Shown here: positions 17,336 to 26,048 of the stretch, in pieces
Numbering within the stretch: the first letter of the stretch is position 1
Layout: each line of letters opens with the position of its first letter
Origin: SLJN01 sp964505385
Lineage (GTDB): Bacteria > Bacteroidota > Rhodothermia > Balneolales > Natronogracilivirgulaceae
Direction of reading: 5' to 3'
Length of the DNA stretch: 64,000 nt
NCBI GenBank assembly: GCA_964505385.1
Contig: CAZDIA010000008.1
Coordinates: 1-64,000, forward strand
Made by a program: the position numbers and the translations under genes
The notes under the pieces: model-generated
What the model was told of the DNA's origin: nothing
Seen by the model: the letters and a program-made list of their open reading frames with translations, nothing else
Database searches by the model: none

Positions 17336-19288
17336 TTAAGCAGGCGAACCATTTGCCTTTGAATCGGGAGCTGCTTTTTCCGTTTGGCTGCCCGTTTCAA
17401 TCGTGCCTTTTGTGACTCTGTCATTAACTATTTCGCCTTCCCAATTCTGTGGCATCACACCTTCTTCCAGCCACAGAACCCGGTCGGCAAGTACATCCTT
17501 TGAAAGCGATCTTTGCTCTTTATCGTATGACTTCCAAAGCAATCCGAAGTTAGTATCGATCCGTTGCCGGGCAAATGTGAAATAGGCGTGCATCAGTTTC
17601 ATCACCTCGGTTTTATTATGCCCCTGGCGTATTAAATGCCCTGCTTTGGCAGCACACGCGGTGATTGAAAAAAGATCCGTACCAACATCAACTATGCGGG
17701 CTAGTGTCCGCTGTTTGTACTCCAGCGCCGCCATGTGCCTGTTCATCTTATGAAAGATGGTACGCGCCAGCTTTCTGCTAACTCTGCCGACATAATTGTA
17801 ATACAGATGCAGCTCTTTAGGCTCATCCTTAAACGTTTTGCTGCTGATAAAAGGTGAATACCTGGTGATGTACCAGGGGACGTAAAAAGCACCGGCTTTC
17901 AATCCGGCTGTGATCTTTTTGCCCAGTTCCACTTTGGGATTAAGCAGGTCACCACCGATTTTCAGGTGCGGATCCAGAGCTTCCCGCGCCAGAAACAGAT
18001 GCATGATTTCAGTTGATCCCTCCAGAATCCGGTTAATCCGCATATCGCGTACCATGCGTTCACATGGGATCGGTCGTTCACCACGACCTCTGAGTGACTG
18101 AGCCGTCTCATATCCACGTCCACCGCGGATCTGCACCATATCATCCAGAATATTCCAGCCATGTTCGGTGGTGAACATCTTGGCCATTGCCGCCTCAATA
18201 CGAATATCGGCGGTTTCTTTATCAGCCATCTGCGAAGTAAGGTGGGTCATCGCATCGATGGCAAAAGTATGGGAAGCAATATAGGAGATTTTACCTGAAA
18301 CAGATTCATGATTACCGATCGTATTGCCCCACTGTTCGCGTTCTTTTGCCCATTCCCGGACTATTTTCAGCGCCTGTTTGGAAGCGCCGGTCATAGAAGC
18401 AGGTAGCGTAAGTCGACCGGTATTCAATGTTTCCAGAGCCAGTTTTAAGCCCTTGTTAATACCGCCCAATATATTTTCTCGGGGAACTTTAACTTTATCG
18501 AAAGAGATCAATGCATTTTCAATTCCCTTGAGGCCCATAAAATCACAGCGGTGAGCGACCTCCAGGCCCTCGACGGGAACTTCTACAATAAATGCGGTTA
18601 TACCCGACTTCCCTGTTGACGGGTCTTTGGTTTTGGCCATTACCACCAGGAGGTCGGCTGCCGATCCATTTGTACACCAAAGTTTTTCACCGGTGATGTA
18701 GTAATACTTACCGTCTTCACTTGGTTCAGCATAGGTTTTCATCCTGGCCGGATCGGAACCAACGGCAGGTTCAGTCAAGGCAAATGCAGAAATGGCACCC
18801 TCTGTAAGCATGGGGAAATATTTTTCCTTCTGCTGCTGAGTACCGAAATACTTAAGTGGTTGTGGTACTCCAATACTTTGATGAGCCGACACCCAGGCAC
18901 TTAACGACCCGCAATGGCTGGTTACCAGCTCTGCAACTTTCGCAAATGCCTGTTGACTGAATCCTTTACCGCCATATTCTTTGGGAAGCTTCAAGTTAAA
19001 CAGCCCCATCTTTTTAAGATCGTCGATTATCTTTTTGGGGATTTTACCTTTGCGGTCGATTTCATCAGCGTCATAATTTTTGGACAGGTAGTCTTCCAAC
19101 TTTTTAAGAAACTCATCAACCTCTTTTTTCTCCTCACCCTTTAAATCTGTAAAAGGCAAAATAGCAGAAGCATCAAAATACCCCATGAAAAGTTGGCCTG
19201 TAAATGAGGGCTTCTTCCAATCGGATTCTCGTGATTCTTCCGCAACATTGCGGGATTCATCACCTTGTTGTGTTTTGTGAGTGCTCAT
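17336..19288 (-). CDS. Acyl-CoA dehydrogenase (long, VLCAD/FadE-like)
   Basis: FAD enzyme catalysing the first step of fatty-acid beta-oxidation. The ACAD core spans about residues 50-440: LTEPAVGSDPA (171-181) and TGEKLWCTNGS for flavin and substrate binding, the arginine-rich IRGGRGYE block, and ILEGSTEI with the expected catalytic base Glu423. A C-terminal extension of about 200 residues makes it similar in size and layout to VLCAD/ACAD9-type enzymes. The C-terminal tail (about 635-650) is low-complexity. The upstream GntR regulator gene ends 25 bases before its start, so they form an operon, and a FadR-like operator lies ahead of the pair. Confidence 0.92.
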   Translation of the reverse strand: MSTHKTQQGDESRNVAEESRESDWKKPSFTGQLFMGYFDASAILPFTDLKGEEKKEVDEFLKKLEDYLSKNYDADEIDRKGKIPKKIIDDLKKMGLFNLKLPKEYGGKGFSQQAFAKVAELVTSHCGSLSAWVSAHQSIGVPQPLKYFGTQQQKEKYFPMLTEGAISAFALTEPAVGSDPARMKTYAEPSEDGKYYYITGEKLWCTNGSAADLLVVMAKTKDPSTGKSGITAFIVEVPVEGLEVAHRCDFMGLKGIENALISFDKVKVPRENILGGINKGLKLALETLNTGRLTLPASMTGASKQALKIVREWAKEREQWGNTIGNHESVSGKISYIASHTFAIDAMTHLTSQMADKETADIRIEAAMAKMFTTEHGWNILDDMVQIRGGRGYETAQSLRGRGERPIPCERMVRDMRINRILEGSTEIMHLFLAREALDPHLKIGGDLLNPKVELGKKITAGLKAGAFYVPWYITRYSPFISSKTFKDEPKELHLYYNYVGRVSRKLARTIFHKMNRHMAALEYKQRTLARIVDVGTDLFSITACAAKAGHLIRQGHNKTEVMKLMHAYFTFARQRIDTNFGLLWKSYDKEQRSLSKDVLADRVLWLEEGVMPQNWEGEIVNDRVTKGTIETGSQTEKAAPDSKANGSPA

Positions 19289-19313
19289 AATGATTTTTCT
19301 TTTAGTGTGAATT

Positions 19314-20051
19314 CTAATATTCCTCTCTGGCCAGGATATTTAAATCCTTATAACCCAAGACATCACGCAAAGCTTTTTCAACAAACTCAATATGCTCATT
19401 TACTGCTCTGCGTGCTCCCTCGGCATCCATCGCTTCAATGGCATCGACGATTTGATGTAGCTGCTGCAAAATGACATCTCTGGTATGCGGCAATTGTTGC
19501 AGTTTCACTCTGGAAAAAGGCAGCGCAGAGCGGCTTAAATCCCCGATTGAATCCATTATATGAGTGAAAAGCGTATTGTGCGAGGTACGGGAAAGATTTT
19601 TGAAAAATCTTCCGTACGCTTTCTCTACTTCTTCATCCAGGTTTTCATCCCGATAGGAATTCTCAAGAAAATCAAGGATTTCCTTAAAATCCTTTAGCTC
19701 ACTTTCGGTTCTGCGTATGGCCGCAAGTTCGGCAGCGCCGGCTTCCACATGCTTACGAACTTCCAACAATTCCCACAGCTTATTCTGATCAAAAGAGAGC
19801 AGGTGGTGCAGGGGTGCTCCTATAGGATCACCGGAAACGGTCCGCACGTAACTGCCACTTCTTGGCCGGATTTCTATGATTCCCCGGCTCTGCAATTGAC
19901 CAAGCGCTTCCCGGATTGTTGAACGGCTGACCCGGAATTTTCGGGCAAGCATCATTTCAGAAGGAAGCTTATCACCCGGTTTAAACTTCCTGCTTTTGAT
20001 CATTTCCAAAAGCTTACCAAATATGCGATCTTGTATACTTTGATTTTCCAT
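19314..20051 (-). CDS. FadR-subfamily GntR transcriptional regulator (FCD domain)
   Basis: DNA-binding regulator: an N-terminal GntR winged helix (about 8-72, with LPSEMMLARKF and SRSTIREALGQLQSRG) and a C-terminal helical FCD ligand-binding domain (about 90-235). The partner gene encodes an acyl-CoA dehydrogenase, and a near-consensus FadR-type palindrome lies 8-24 bases upstream of its start codon, so I infer an autoregulated repressor of fatty-acid degradation that responds to acyl-CoA. FCD-type effectors are usually small organic acids, so the ligand remains uncertain. Length is 245 residues. Confidence 0.88.
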   Translation of the reverse strand: MENQSIQDRIFGKLLEMIKSRKFKPGDKLPSEMMLARKFRVSRSTIREALGQLQSRGIIEIRPRSGSYVRTVSGDPIGAPLHHLLSFDQNKLWELLEVRKHVEAGAAELAAIRRTESELKDFKEILDFLENSYRDENLDEEVEKAYGRFFKNLSRTSHNTLFTHIMDSIGDLSRSALPFSRVKLQQLPHTRDVILQQLHQIVDAIEAMDAEGARRAVNEHIEFVEKALRDVLGYKDLNILAREEY

Positions 20052-20058
20052 ACATTAC

Positions 20059-20075
20059 ATCTGGTCTGACCAATT
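20059..20075. promoter_or_regulatory. FadR-like operator
   Basis: The 17-base site ATCTGGTCTGACCAATT contains the palindrome TGGTC-T-GACCA (20062-20072), the core reported for FadR-type operators (TGGTCnGACCA). It sits 8 bases upstream of the GntR-family gene start, where bound repressor would block transcription or translation initiation. Assignment rests on pattern and context. Confidence 0.7.
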
Positions 20076-20142
20076 ATACCAAACGTAACGAATATGCATG
20101 GAAATTTTGTATCAAACAAGCGCTTACGGGAAAAAGCTACTC

Positions 20143-20159
20143 AATTAGTCTGATCAGAT
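20143..20159. promoter_or_regulatory. Second, weaker FadR-like site
   Basis: TAGTCTGATCA (20146-20156) matches the strong site's 11-base core at 9 positions and lies 84 bases (about eight helical turns) upstream of it. The helical phasing would allow two dimers to act together on the promoter of the GntR/acyl-CoA dehydrogenase operon. Confidence 0.45.
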
Positions 20160-20400
20160 TTTAAGCTAAATTCTCACCCAAACGAAACCAACAGCTCCTT
20201 CAATAACTCTCTTATTTTCTTAAATTCTTGACTTCTTAAAATCTTTAACAGGGGATGCGGAGAAAATAAAATTCTACTGATCAAAAATGGCAGAAATAAA
20301 ATTTTAGCGCCTGACAGGATATGATTTATTCATGACAGATTAATAAAGTCCCGTTATGTAAGACGTACAGAACAAAAATCAGATTTGCTTAACACAGCCG

Positions 20401-20586
20401 TCATCTTGATGGCATTATGAGCCATAAAACCAAATAGATAATAATCGGTGAACCTACCCCAAAAACAACGAGTATCAGCCAAATTACTCTAACGATTGTC
20501 GGGTCCCATCCAAAAAATTCGGCGATTCCACCGCAAACACCGCCGAGTATTGCATCATCTGATCGTGTAAGTCTTCTGCTTGCCAT
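20401..20586 (-). CDS. PspC domain small membrane protein
   Basis: 61-residue protein that is essentially one PspC domain, the family of phage-shock protein C, which senses or stabilises the cell membrane under stress. Typical features are the opening LTRSDDAILGGVCGGIAEFF followed by one long hydrophobic stretch (about 33-58) ending LWLIMPSR. A GGAGG site lies nine bases ahead of the ATG, so the start is firm. No other psp genes are adjacent; stand-alone PspC proteins like this are common in Bacteroidetes. Confidence 0.9.
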   Translation of the reverse strand: MASRRLTRSDDAILGGVCGGIAEFFGWDPTIVRVIWLILVVFGVGSPIIIYLVLWLIMPSR

Positions 20587-20823
20587 AGTGTGCCTCCAGT
20601 TTTGTTTTTTAGTTTTGCTATACGGTTTTAAGGCGATGTTGTTTCAATATTCACTATTAACGATAATATTAATTCCTGACGAACCGGGTGGTGTCGGGAA
20701 CGCAGTACCCGGTAACAACAGAAGTGAAACTTTTATATATTAATTCATTCAGGCATATTGAAATTTACTTTACTTTTGATTAAGGTTTATAAAGTAAATA
20801 CAAATTTTTATCAGGATGTAATT

Positions 20824-21963
20824 ATGAGCCCATTAAAATTACTTTTATTAGCTATTCTTGCATATACATTGAGTTGGTTTGTGGGTTGTCAATCAGAGCA
20901 GAAGAGTGAAGTCCATAATTCGAACCAGATTGAAGAAGCTGAGATTTTTGACACAACAGAAATTTTACGAATTGAGGAAAATGAAGACCGTTTATTTTCA
21001 GCCCTCAATCATCTTCATGTAACAGATGAAGAGCATTTGCTATTTGTTGATGCCGGACAGCAATTTATCTATTATTTTGATATGGAAGGTAATATGCTGC
21101 AAAAATTTGGAGGTGAAGGCAGCGGCCCGGGTGAATTTGAACGTATCGGTGAAGTAGTGTTGAGAAATGATGAATTGCTGGTTTATGATTTAAACCAAAT
21201 GCGTGCTACAATATTCGCCCGTGATGAACACGTAAACTGGGCATTTAAAGAGGATCAGAGCGGAATGAACATTTCTTTAGGCCGTTTTAATACCTTGTGG
21301 CAAAGATTACATGGCGGTAATGTTTTATACTATGAGCGCACAACAATGGACAGCCCCCCTGCTTCTGCTGAAATCCTGGAAAGCAATATCCAATACCATA
21401 TTGCTGATTCTGATTTTAATCAGATACAAAATGAAGTTCTTACCAGGAAATCCTCAGGTGCAATCATCAGACCATTTGATGGGGGTGGCATTCAGGTTTT
21501 TGAATATGAATATGGTCAAAATGAAGTCCTTGAGGTTTGCCCCAAAGGTTATATCTACACCGGTCATAATGATGAGCTGACGATTTACCGCATCGATTCC
21601 AATCTGGATACGCTCACCGTTTTTAATGCCCCGAGAGATCCTCTACCCTTATCTCAGAAAACTAAAGACGATTTATCCGGAGGAGATTCTGAAATTAAAT
21701 CCTTATTGCCGGACTATAAACCTGTTTTTCGGGAACTGTTTATTTCCGACCACAATGATGTGTGGGTGGAAATATTTACTTCCGAAGACGAACCCAATTG
21801 GATTATTTTTGACGAAAAAGGTCAGTTAAGCGGTCGTTTTTCTCTGGATGAAAAATATACGGTACACTCCATCCGAGGAAATCAATTATACACCATTAGT
21901 GAAGATGAGGACGGATTGCCTACGGTATCTGTACTTGAAGTTGACCGCAACACTTCGCTTTAA
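20824..21963 (+). CDS. 6-bladed beta-propeller lipoprotein
   Basis: Exported protein of about 380 residues. From the ATG at 20824 it has a lipoprotein signal with the lipobox Cys in FVGCQSEQ; an earlier in-frame start at 20758 would add 22 residues and disrupt the signal, so it is rejected. The FGGEGSGPGEF loop is the recognisable NHL/6-bladed beta-propeller motif seen in many Bacteroidetes lipoproteins of unknown function. The stop overlaps the convergent outer-membrane gene by four bases. Function not assigned. Confidence 0.78.
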   Translation: MSPLKLLLLAILAYTLSWFVGCQSEQKSEVHNSNQIEEAEIFDTTEILRIEENEDRLFSALNHLHVTDEEHLLFVDAGQQFIYYFDMEGNMLQKFGGEGSGPGEFERIGEVVLRNDELLVYDLNQMRATIFARDEHVNWAFKEDQSGMNISLGRFNTLWQRLHGGNVLYYERTTMDSPPASAEILESNIQYHIADSDFNQIQNEVLTRKSSGAIIRPFDGGGIQVFEYEYGQNEVLEVCPKGYIYTGHNDELTIYRIDSNLDTLTVFNAPRDPLPLSQKTKDDLSGGDSEIKSLLPDYKPVFRELFISDHNDVWVEIFTSEDEPNWIIFDEKGQLSGRFSLDEKYTVHSIRGNQLYTISEDEDGLPTVSVLEVDRNTSL

Positions 21964-22628
21964 AACCGGAAGCCAAGATTAAGTGAAGCTCCCTGATTCC
22001 GGATGCTATCTTCATCATGAATACCGGTATCCAGAAAACCCCAATTGTATCGCAGATCGATCGTTAGCGCAAAATTGCGAAAATGCTGAATCCCGCCGAT
22101 ACCGACAGTTGCGCCGAAGTCAAACAGTCCCGGCTCCTCTTCAAACATCTCTTCCATCTCCTCCGGCATTTCATCGATATCGAGTTCTCCGTCAATACCG
22201 AAGCTTAAAGTGGGACCTAGAAAAACTTGGGGAACAAACTCGGAGTGAAGTTCAAATGAATAAATAATGGGATAAAATGTTTCAATGTATTCACTTCTGT
22301 AACTGAAATCATACACTTCAGTTTCTCCGTTATTCTCATCCACTATCTCATCATCCACGACGAATCCTTTTTGATTATATGTCACCTGCGGCCTGAACAC
22401 AAATTCCGGGGCAAGATGTCTTTCCAGAGTCATTCCGGCGGAAAAACCTATTAGCGGATCAGCGGACAACCCATTGGGCACATGATTGACTGTGGCATTA
22501 TTTACCCCACCAATAAATCCGGGAATCCATCCACGTTCTCTTTCAGGAAAAGCATCAGCTTCAACGGCAGTGACCATCATTAAAGTCAATGTTGCTATAA
22601 GGGATAACAAATAAGTTCTTATCATCAT
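21960..22628 (-). CDS. PorT-like outer-membrane beta-barrel protein
   Basis: 222-residue protein with a signal peptide (about 1-26, cut after ADA) and a pattern of short amphipathic strands ending in the aromatic C-terminal residue typical of outer-membrane barrels (LNLGFRF). The opening strands (IGFSAGMTLERHL, FRPQVTYNQKGF) resemble OMP_b-brl_2/PorT-family small barrels. An acidic, Glu-rich loop sits near residues 155-165. Specific function unknown. It is convergent with the propeller lipoprotein gene and overlaps it by four bases. Confidence 0.75.
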   Translation of the reverse strand: MMIRTYLLSLIATLTLMMVTAVEADAFPERERGWIPGFIGGVNNATVNHVPNGLSADPLIGFSAGMTLERHLAPEFVFRPQVTYNQKGFVVDDEIVDENNGETEVYDFSYRSEYIETFYPIIYSFELHSEFVPQVFLGPTLSFGIDGELDIDEMPEEMEEMFEEEPGLFDFGATVGIGGIQHFRNFALTIDLRYNWGFLDTGIHDEDSIRNQGASLNLGFRF

Positions 22629-22978
22629 AAAATCACATTATAATTTGCAATAGCTTAGCTTTCCCAAAGATTACTCTCCCAGCCCTGTATAAATTGTACG
22701 ACTGATAAAATTTTTTCAAAAAAATTACTCCGATTATTCTACCGAATTTTTACTTGTCTGCCAAAATAAGTTTATAGAGTTCAATTCACTAATAAAAAGA
22801 CCCACAGTCGGTATCAAAGTTTACAACTGATAACTTTCAGAATAATTGATTTTTTTCTTCCGACAGAGTTGACAAATACACCTTACCAGCTTTATATTTG
22901 GATTCTGTGAATGAAGGGAAACCACCTGTTAGGTACCTGTTTCTGATACCTAAACCTGATCATTCACTTAAAATTTAT
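22629..22978. other. Gene-free stretch upstream of tRNA-Asn
   Basis: AT-rich region that must carry the promoters of the leftward barrel gene and the rightward tRNA. One inverted repeat is visible: TTAGGTA (22929-22935) and TACCTAA (22947-22953) with an 11-base loop, 26 bases before the tRNA. No coding sequence was found. Confidence 0.45.
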
Positions 22979-23050
22979 TCCTCCGTAGCTCAATGGCAGA
23001 GCACTCGGCTGTTAACCGAGTGGTTGTTGGTTCGAATCCAACCGGGGGAG
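22979..23050 (+). tRNA. tRNA-Asn (anticodon GTT)
   Basis: A 72-base cloverleaf folds completely: acceptor stem TCCTCCG/CGGGGGA (one G-T pair), D arm GCTC/GAGC, anticodon stem CTCGG/CCGAG with loop CTGTTAA (anticodon GTT at 23011-23013), a five-base variable loop, and T arm GTTGG/CCAAC with loop TTCGAAT. The discriminator base is G. CCA is not encoded. An intrinsic terminator follows. Confidence 0.97.
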
Positions 23051-23058
23051 CATAACTC

Positions 23059-23096
23059 AAAGGGCTGTAAGTATTTATTCTTGCAGCCCTTTTTTA
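23059..23096 (+). terminator. Rho-independent terminator after tRNA-Asn
   Basis: AAAGGGCTG pairs with CAGCCCTTT, with inner AAG/CTT pairs, followed by TTTTATTTT. It starts nine bases after the tRNA and should end its transcript. Confidence 0.88.
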
Positions 23097-23188
23097 TTTT
23101 CCTACAATCACTGATTGAGAGCCATATAAACTAGTGATAAGAATTTGAGACAATCCACAATATTGAGCTGAATTGCTTTTTACATACA

Positions 23189-25618
23189 CTAATTGCCCAT
23201 CTCCGGCAGGATTTCCACTTCGTCTAATTCAAAAGCGTGACCCGCTTCCACTCTGTCGATATCTTCAGACCAGATATGCAGTCCTTCAAGAACGTCTGCA
23301 TCCGGATAGGAATCACGGATAGCTCTGGCATCTAGATGGATGGTATGCCATTCACCATCATCGATAAGTTGCGGTAATTCAGGATTTTCTTCTGCTCTTG
23401 AAGAAGACGGACTTGTGGCCAGCCATGCATCACGATTCCGGTCCGCCGGTGTAAGAAAAGCATTTACATAGACACCGACCGGAGTCCCCGGTTCAATCCG
23501 GTAGCGTATCCGGATTTGCGGATGTTTATCCACAAACCAGTTTTCGGGATAGATCCTTGCCGGCAAATGATATTCATCCTCTTCAGCATATACACGCAGC
23601 CAACCGGTGCCAAGTTCCAGCCCCTCTTGCGGTGTGATTGCCCGGTTATCTCCACCCGGGTTGCTTTGCGGCGGCGGCATCTCCCGGTCATCCCCGAGCA
23701 CCAATAAACGTTCCCAACTTACAGGTGGCGGACGGTAAGTCTGCCAGCGCCACCACCAATCTTTATCATCTATTCCGAAGTCATTACTAATCAGAGGAGC
23801 CGTTGTATCCGCCGGTTCTTTTACATCCACTAACCCTACTCCCCGGAAAACTTCACCTTCCCGGTTTTCTACACGAACCCGCACCGGATAATCGTAAGCC
23901 TCATCATACTTGTGAATGATGCCTTTTGCCCCCGTTACAAGTGTTCCGTCACCCAATTGCCAGGTGATGGAACGCACATCAGTGATGCCCCGCTTTACCA
24001 GCTCCAGTTCAACGCGTTCACCGGTTTCAACTTCAAATGGAGTTGAGCGAATTTCTACAGATGGCCTTCCGCCACCGTGCTCATAAACTCCGATATCGGG
24101 ATTTGCATTACTCCAGGGCAAGCTCACCGGGTCACCCTCCTCCCAACTGATCTGACGGTCAAGCTCAAGCTCTCCTTCTTCGTAATTGATGGCAACCACT
24201 TTAGCCTGCTGTTGATTTTCACCAACATAAATTGAATCTCCGGTTTCTCCCGGAATGGAAAATCCATCATAAAAATGATATGGATTGTCCACAGTTATGA
24301 TGTCACTTTCTCCTTCATCCAGCGCGTAGGTTAACGGAGTGCCACTGTCCATAAGACCGCTATTTTTATGCAGGCTTAATTGGTAATTTTTCGCATCAGT
24401 AAACCCGGGACGTTTATCATGATTATCTTTGAAAACTTCACCAAATCTGTCCGAGAAATCTGTTTCCTGAGCACTGTTAACACTGAGCTCTCTTGCACTC
24501 CAGTCAATTACACTATTCCAATCAGCTTCAGGACCGAAAAACAGGTTTGAATGAAAATTTAAAGCTTGCCCGTTACCTCCGGAAACGCGAAGTTGCGTCC
24601 ATGAAGCGTGCTGGTCATTTTGGCTATATATATTATTCAGAAAATTCAGATTCTCAGCATCGGAGCCTCTAACCGCCATACCAAAATGTGCATTATCGTG
24701 GAAGACATTATGATATACACTTATGTTGAGAAGGGGTTCACCGCTTATTGCATAAAGATGTAGTGGTCCTGAATGGTTGCGGAAAAACTTGTTAAACCGG
24801 AATACTCCGCCCTGAACAGCAAATTTTGAAGTCGCGCTGGCTGAACGGGCTCCATTGTAGGAATTGGCTACAACATTATTTTCGAATAACGCTTTTTCAC
24901 TTGGAGAGAACGCAAAAGCTCTTCCCCATGCGGCGTGGAACACATTAGCCCTAACCACAAGTCTGGAATTTGAATTCGCCGGATGAAATTGCAGCGGAGC
25001 ATGGCCGGCACGGCTGATGGCATTACCTTCAAAAACCACCTTATCGGAATCTTCGATACGTGCCATATTGAAAGCATTTTTTCGTATAACGGAATCTAAA
25101 ACCCAAATTTTCCGGCTTTCCGTAATGAGAAAAGGAGTTCCGCCATAACCGTTTTCAAACAGACAATCTTTTAAAGTGATGTTGGCACTATCCTCCATAT
25201 ACAACCATTGACCTCCACGACTAACCGGATCTACATGGATGCCTTCGATTTTGATATGTTCTACCTGATTAAGAATTATTGCGTAGGGTTCCTCGCCTTC
25301 CCCTTCAAAAACAACCGTTCGTCGTTCCTCAGCTCTGAAAATTACGGGGTCATCAGATGTTCCTGCTGACTGCGGCGCCAATGTTCCCCTGTATCTGCCC
25401 GGCAAAAAAAGCACTTCATCACCAGCTTCTGCCATTTCACCGGCGTGTTCGAGTGAAGCCCAGGGTGCATCTCTGTTGCCCGGATTATCATCGGTTCCAT
25501 CCGGGCCGACATAATATATTTCACTTCCGGCATAAACATTGCCTTGAAACAAAAGCAACACTAACAGCGAAACTGAAAGTAATATCCGGCTTGCGCTATG
25601 GGATAGTGCAAATGTCAT
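23189..25618 (-). CDS. Secreted right-handed beta-helix protein with PKD-like and C-terminal CBM-like domains
   Basis: Exported protein, 809 residues from the ATG at 25618, where a good signal peptide begins (MTFALSHSA to VYAG); the in-frame ATG at 25675 adds a non-signal leader. A DUF1565-like block follows (YYVGPDGTDDNPGNRDAPWASL), typical of pectate-lyase-like proteins, then a right-handed parallel beta-helix rich in N-F and N-V ladder positions (about 70-400), a PKD-like repeat (TWQLGDGT, near residue 570), and a C-terminal beta-sandwich (about 650-800). It could be a polysaccharide lyase or a glycan-binding protein; no catalytic triad can be named. No sorting domain of the NPFNP type is present. 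Confidence 0.75.
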   Translation of the reverse strand: MTFALSHSASRILLSVSLLVLLLFQGNVYAGSEIYYVGPDGTDDNPGNRDAPWASLEHAGEMAEAGDEVLFLPGRYRGTLAPQSAGTSDDPVIFRAEERRTVVFEGEGEEPYAIILNQVEHIKIEGIHVDPVSRGGQWLYMEDSANITLKDCLFENGYGGTPFLITESRKIWVLDSVIRKNAFNMARIEDSDKVVFEGNAISRAGHAPLQFHPANSNSRLVVRANVFHAAWGRAFAFSPSEKALFENNVVANSYNGARSASATSKFAVQGGVFRFNKFFRNHSGPLHLYAISGEPLLNISVYHNVFHDNAHFGMAVRGSDAENLNFLNNIYSQNDQHASWTQLRVSGGNGQALNFHSNLFFGPEADWNSVIDWSARELSVNSAQETDFSDRFGEVFKDNHDKRPGFTDAKNYQLSLHKNSGLMDSGTPLTYALDEGESDIITVDNPYHFYDGFSIPGETGDSIYVGENQQQAKVVAINYEEGELELDRQISWEEGDPVSLPWSNANPDIGVYEHGGGRPSVEIRSTPFEVETGERVELELVKRGITDVRSITWQLGDGTLVTGAKGIIHKYDEAYDYPVRVRVENREGEVFRGVGLVDVKEPADTTAPLISNDFGIDDKDWWWRWQTYRPPPVSWERLLVLGDDREMPPPQSNPGGDNRAITPQEGLELGTGWLRVYAEEDEYHLPARIYPENWFVDKHPQIRIRYRIEPGTPVGVYVNAFLTPADRNRDAWLATSPSSSRAEENPELPQLIDDGEWHTIHLDARAIRDSYPDADVLEGLHIWSEDIDRVEAGHAFELDEVEILPEMGN

Positions 25619-26048
25619 CCGGCCCGGCTTGTCAAAAATGTCAGTTATAAAGAAATGGTACAATTTGCTATCCATTTTGATGATGAATTATCAGAATATC
25701 AAAAGTTTCTATAAAAAACACTTCAGTCCGAGTTCGATTCCAATCAGTATAATTTTAGAACATCTGCACATATATCGAGGCTATACCGGCTTATTATGTT
25801 GATATGTCTTCGAATCTGATCATTTTGGTGAAACTTGCTATTTGTCTAACCACAACGGGCACAAAGAAGGCACAACGAGCACTACGTTTTATTAAAAATG
25901 ATTTTTTCGTTGTGTCCGTGGGGTCTCCGTTGTGTTCGTGGTGGTGAAACTTTCTGCAAGTGCTTAAATTTCCTGATCTACGGTAGGGAGGATAAATGCA
26001 ATAAATAATATATTAACAATTGCTTACTAAAATCGAGAATAATTTAAA
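25619..26048. other. Gene-free stretch between the beta-helix gene and truA
   Basis: Holds the presumed promoter of the leftward beta-helix gene and the inverted-repeat element at 25826-25952. No terminator with a T-run was recognised after truA, and no gene is supported. Confidence 0.45.
25826..25952. repeat. Inverted-repeat element flanked by an 11-bp direct repeat
   Basis: ACAACG-rich sequence at 25850-25885 is imperfectly complementary to GTTGTG-rich sequence at 25907-25945. The segment is bracketed by TGGTGAAACTT at 25826-25836 and 25942-25952. The composition resembles small dispersed palindromic elements found in many bacterial genomes. It lies in the 430-base gap between the beta-helix gene and truA. 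Too short to encode a transposase. Confidence 0.45.

Larger units (their letters stand above)
20052..20400. other. Regulatory gene-free stretch between the GntR-family gene and the PspC gene
   Basis: Apart from the two FadR-like sites near its left end, this AT-rich region shows no gene or terminator. The 11-mer TTAGCGCCTGA at 20304-20314 recurs at 52321-52331, which may be chance. Confidence 0.4.

Noticed and set aside
20304..20314. TTAGCGCCTGA string also found at 52321-52331
   Set aside because: An 11-base match in two places can arise by chance and no structure surrounds it.
22929..22953. TTAGGTA/TACCTAA hairpin upstream of tRNA-Asn as a terminator or riboswitch
   Set aside because: No T-run and no riboswitch core around it; kept only as a note within the gene-free stretch.
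22898..23134. Open frame of 78 codons across tRNA-Asn
   Set aside because: It covers the complete cloverleaf and the terminator, so it is not a protein gene.
23189..25618. Naming the beta-helix protein a specific polysaccharide lyase family
   Set aside because: The fold is visible but no catalytic residues of a defined PL family can be picked out by eye.
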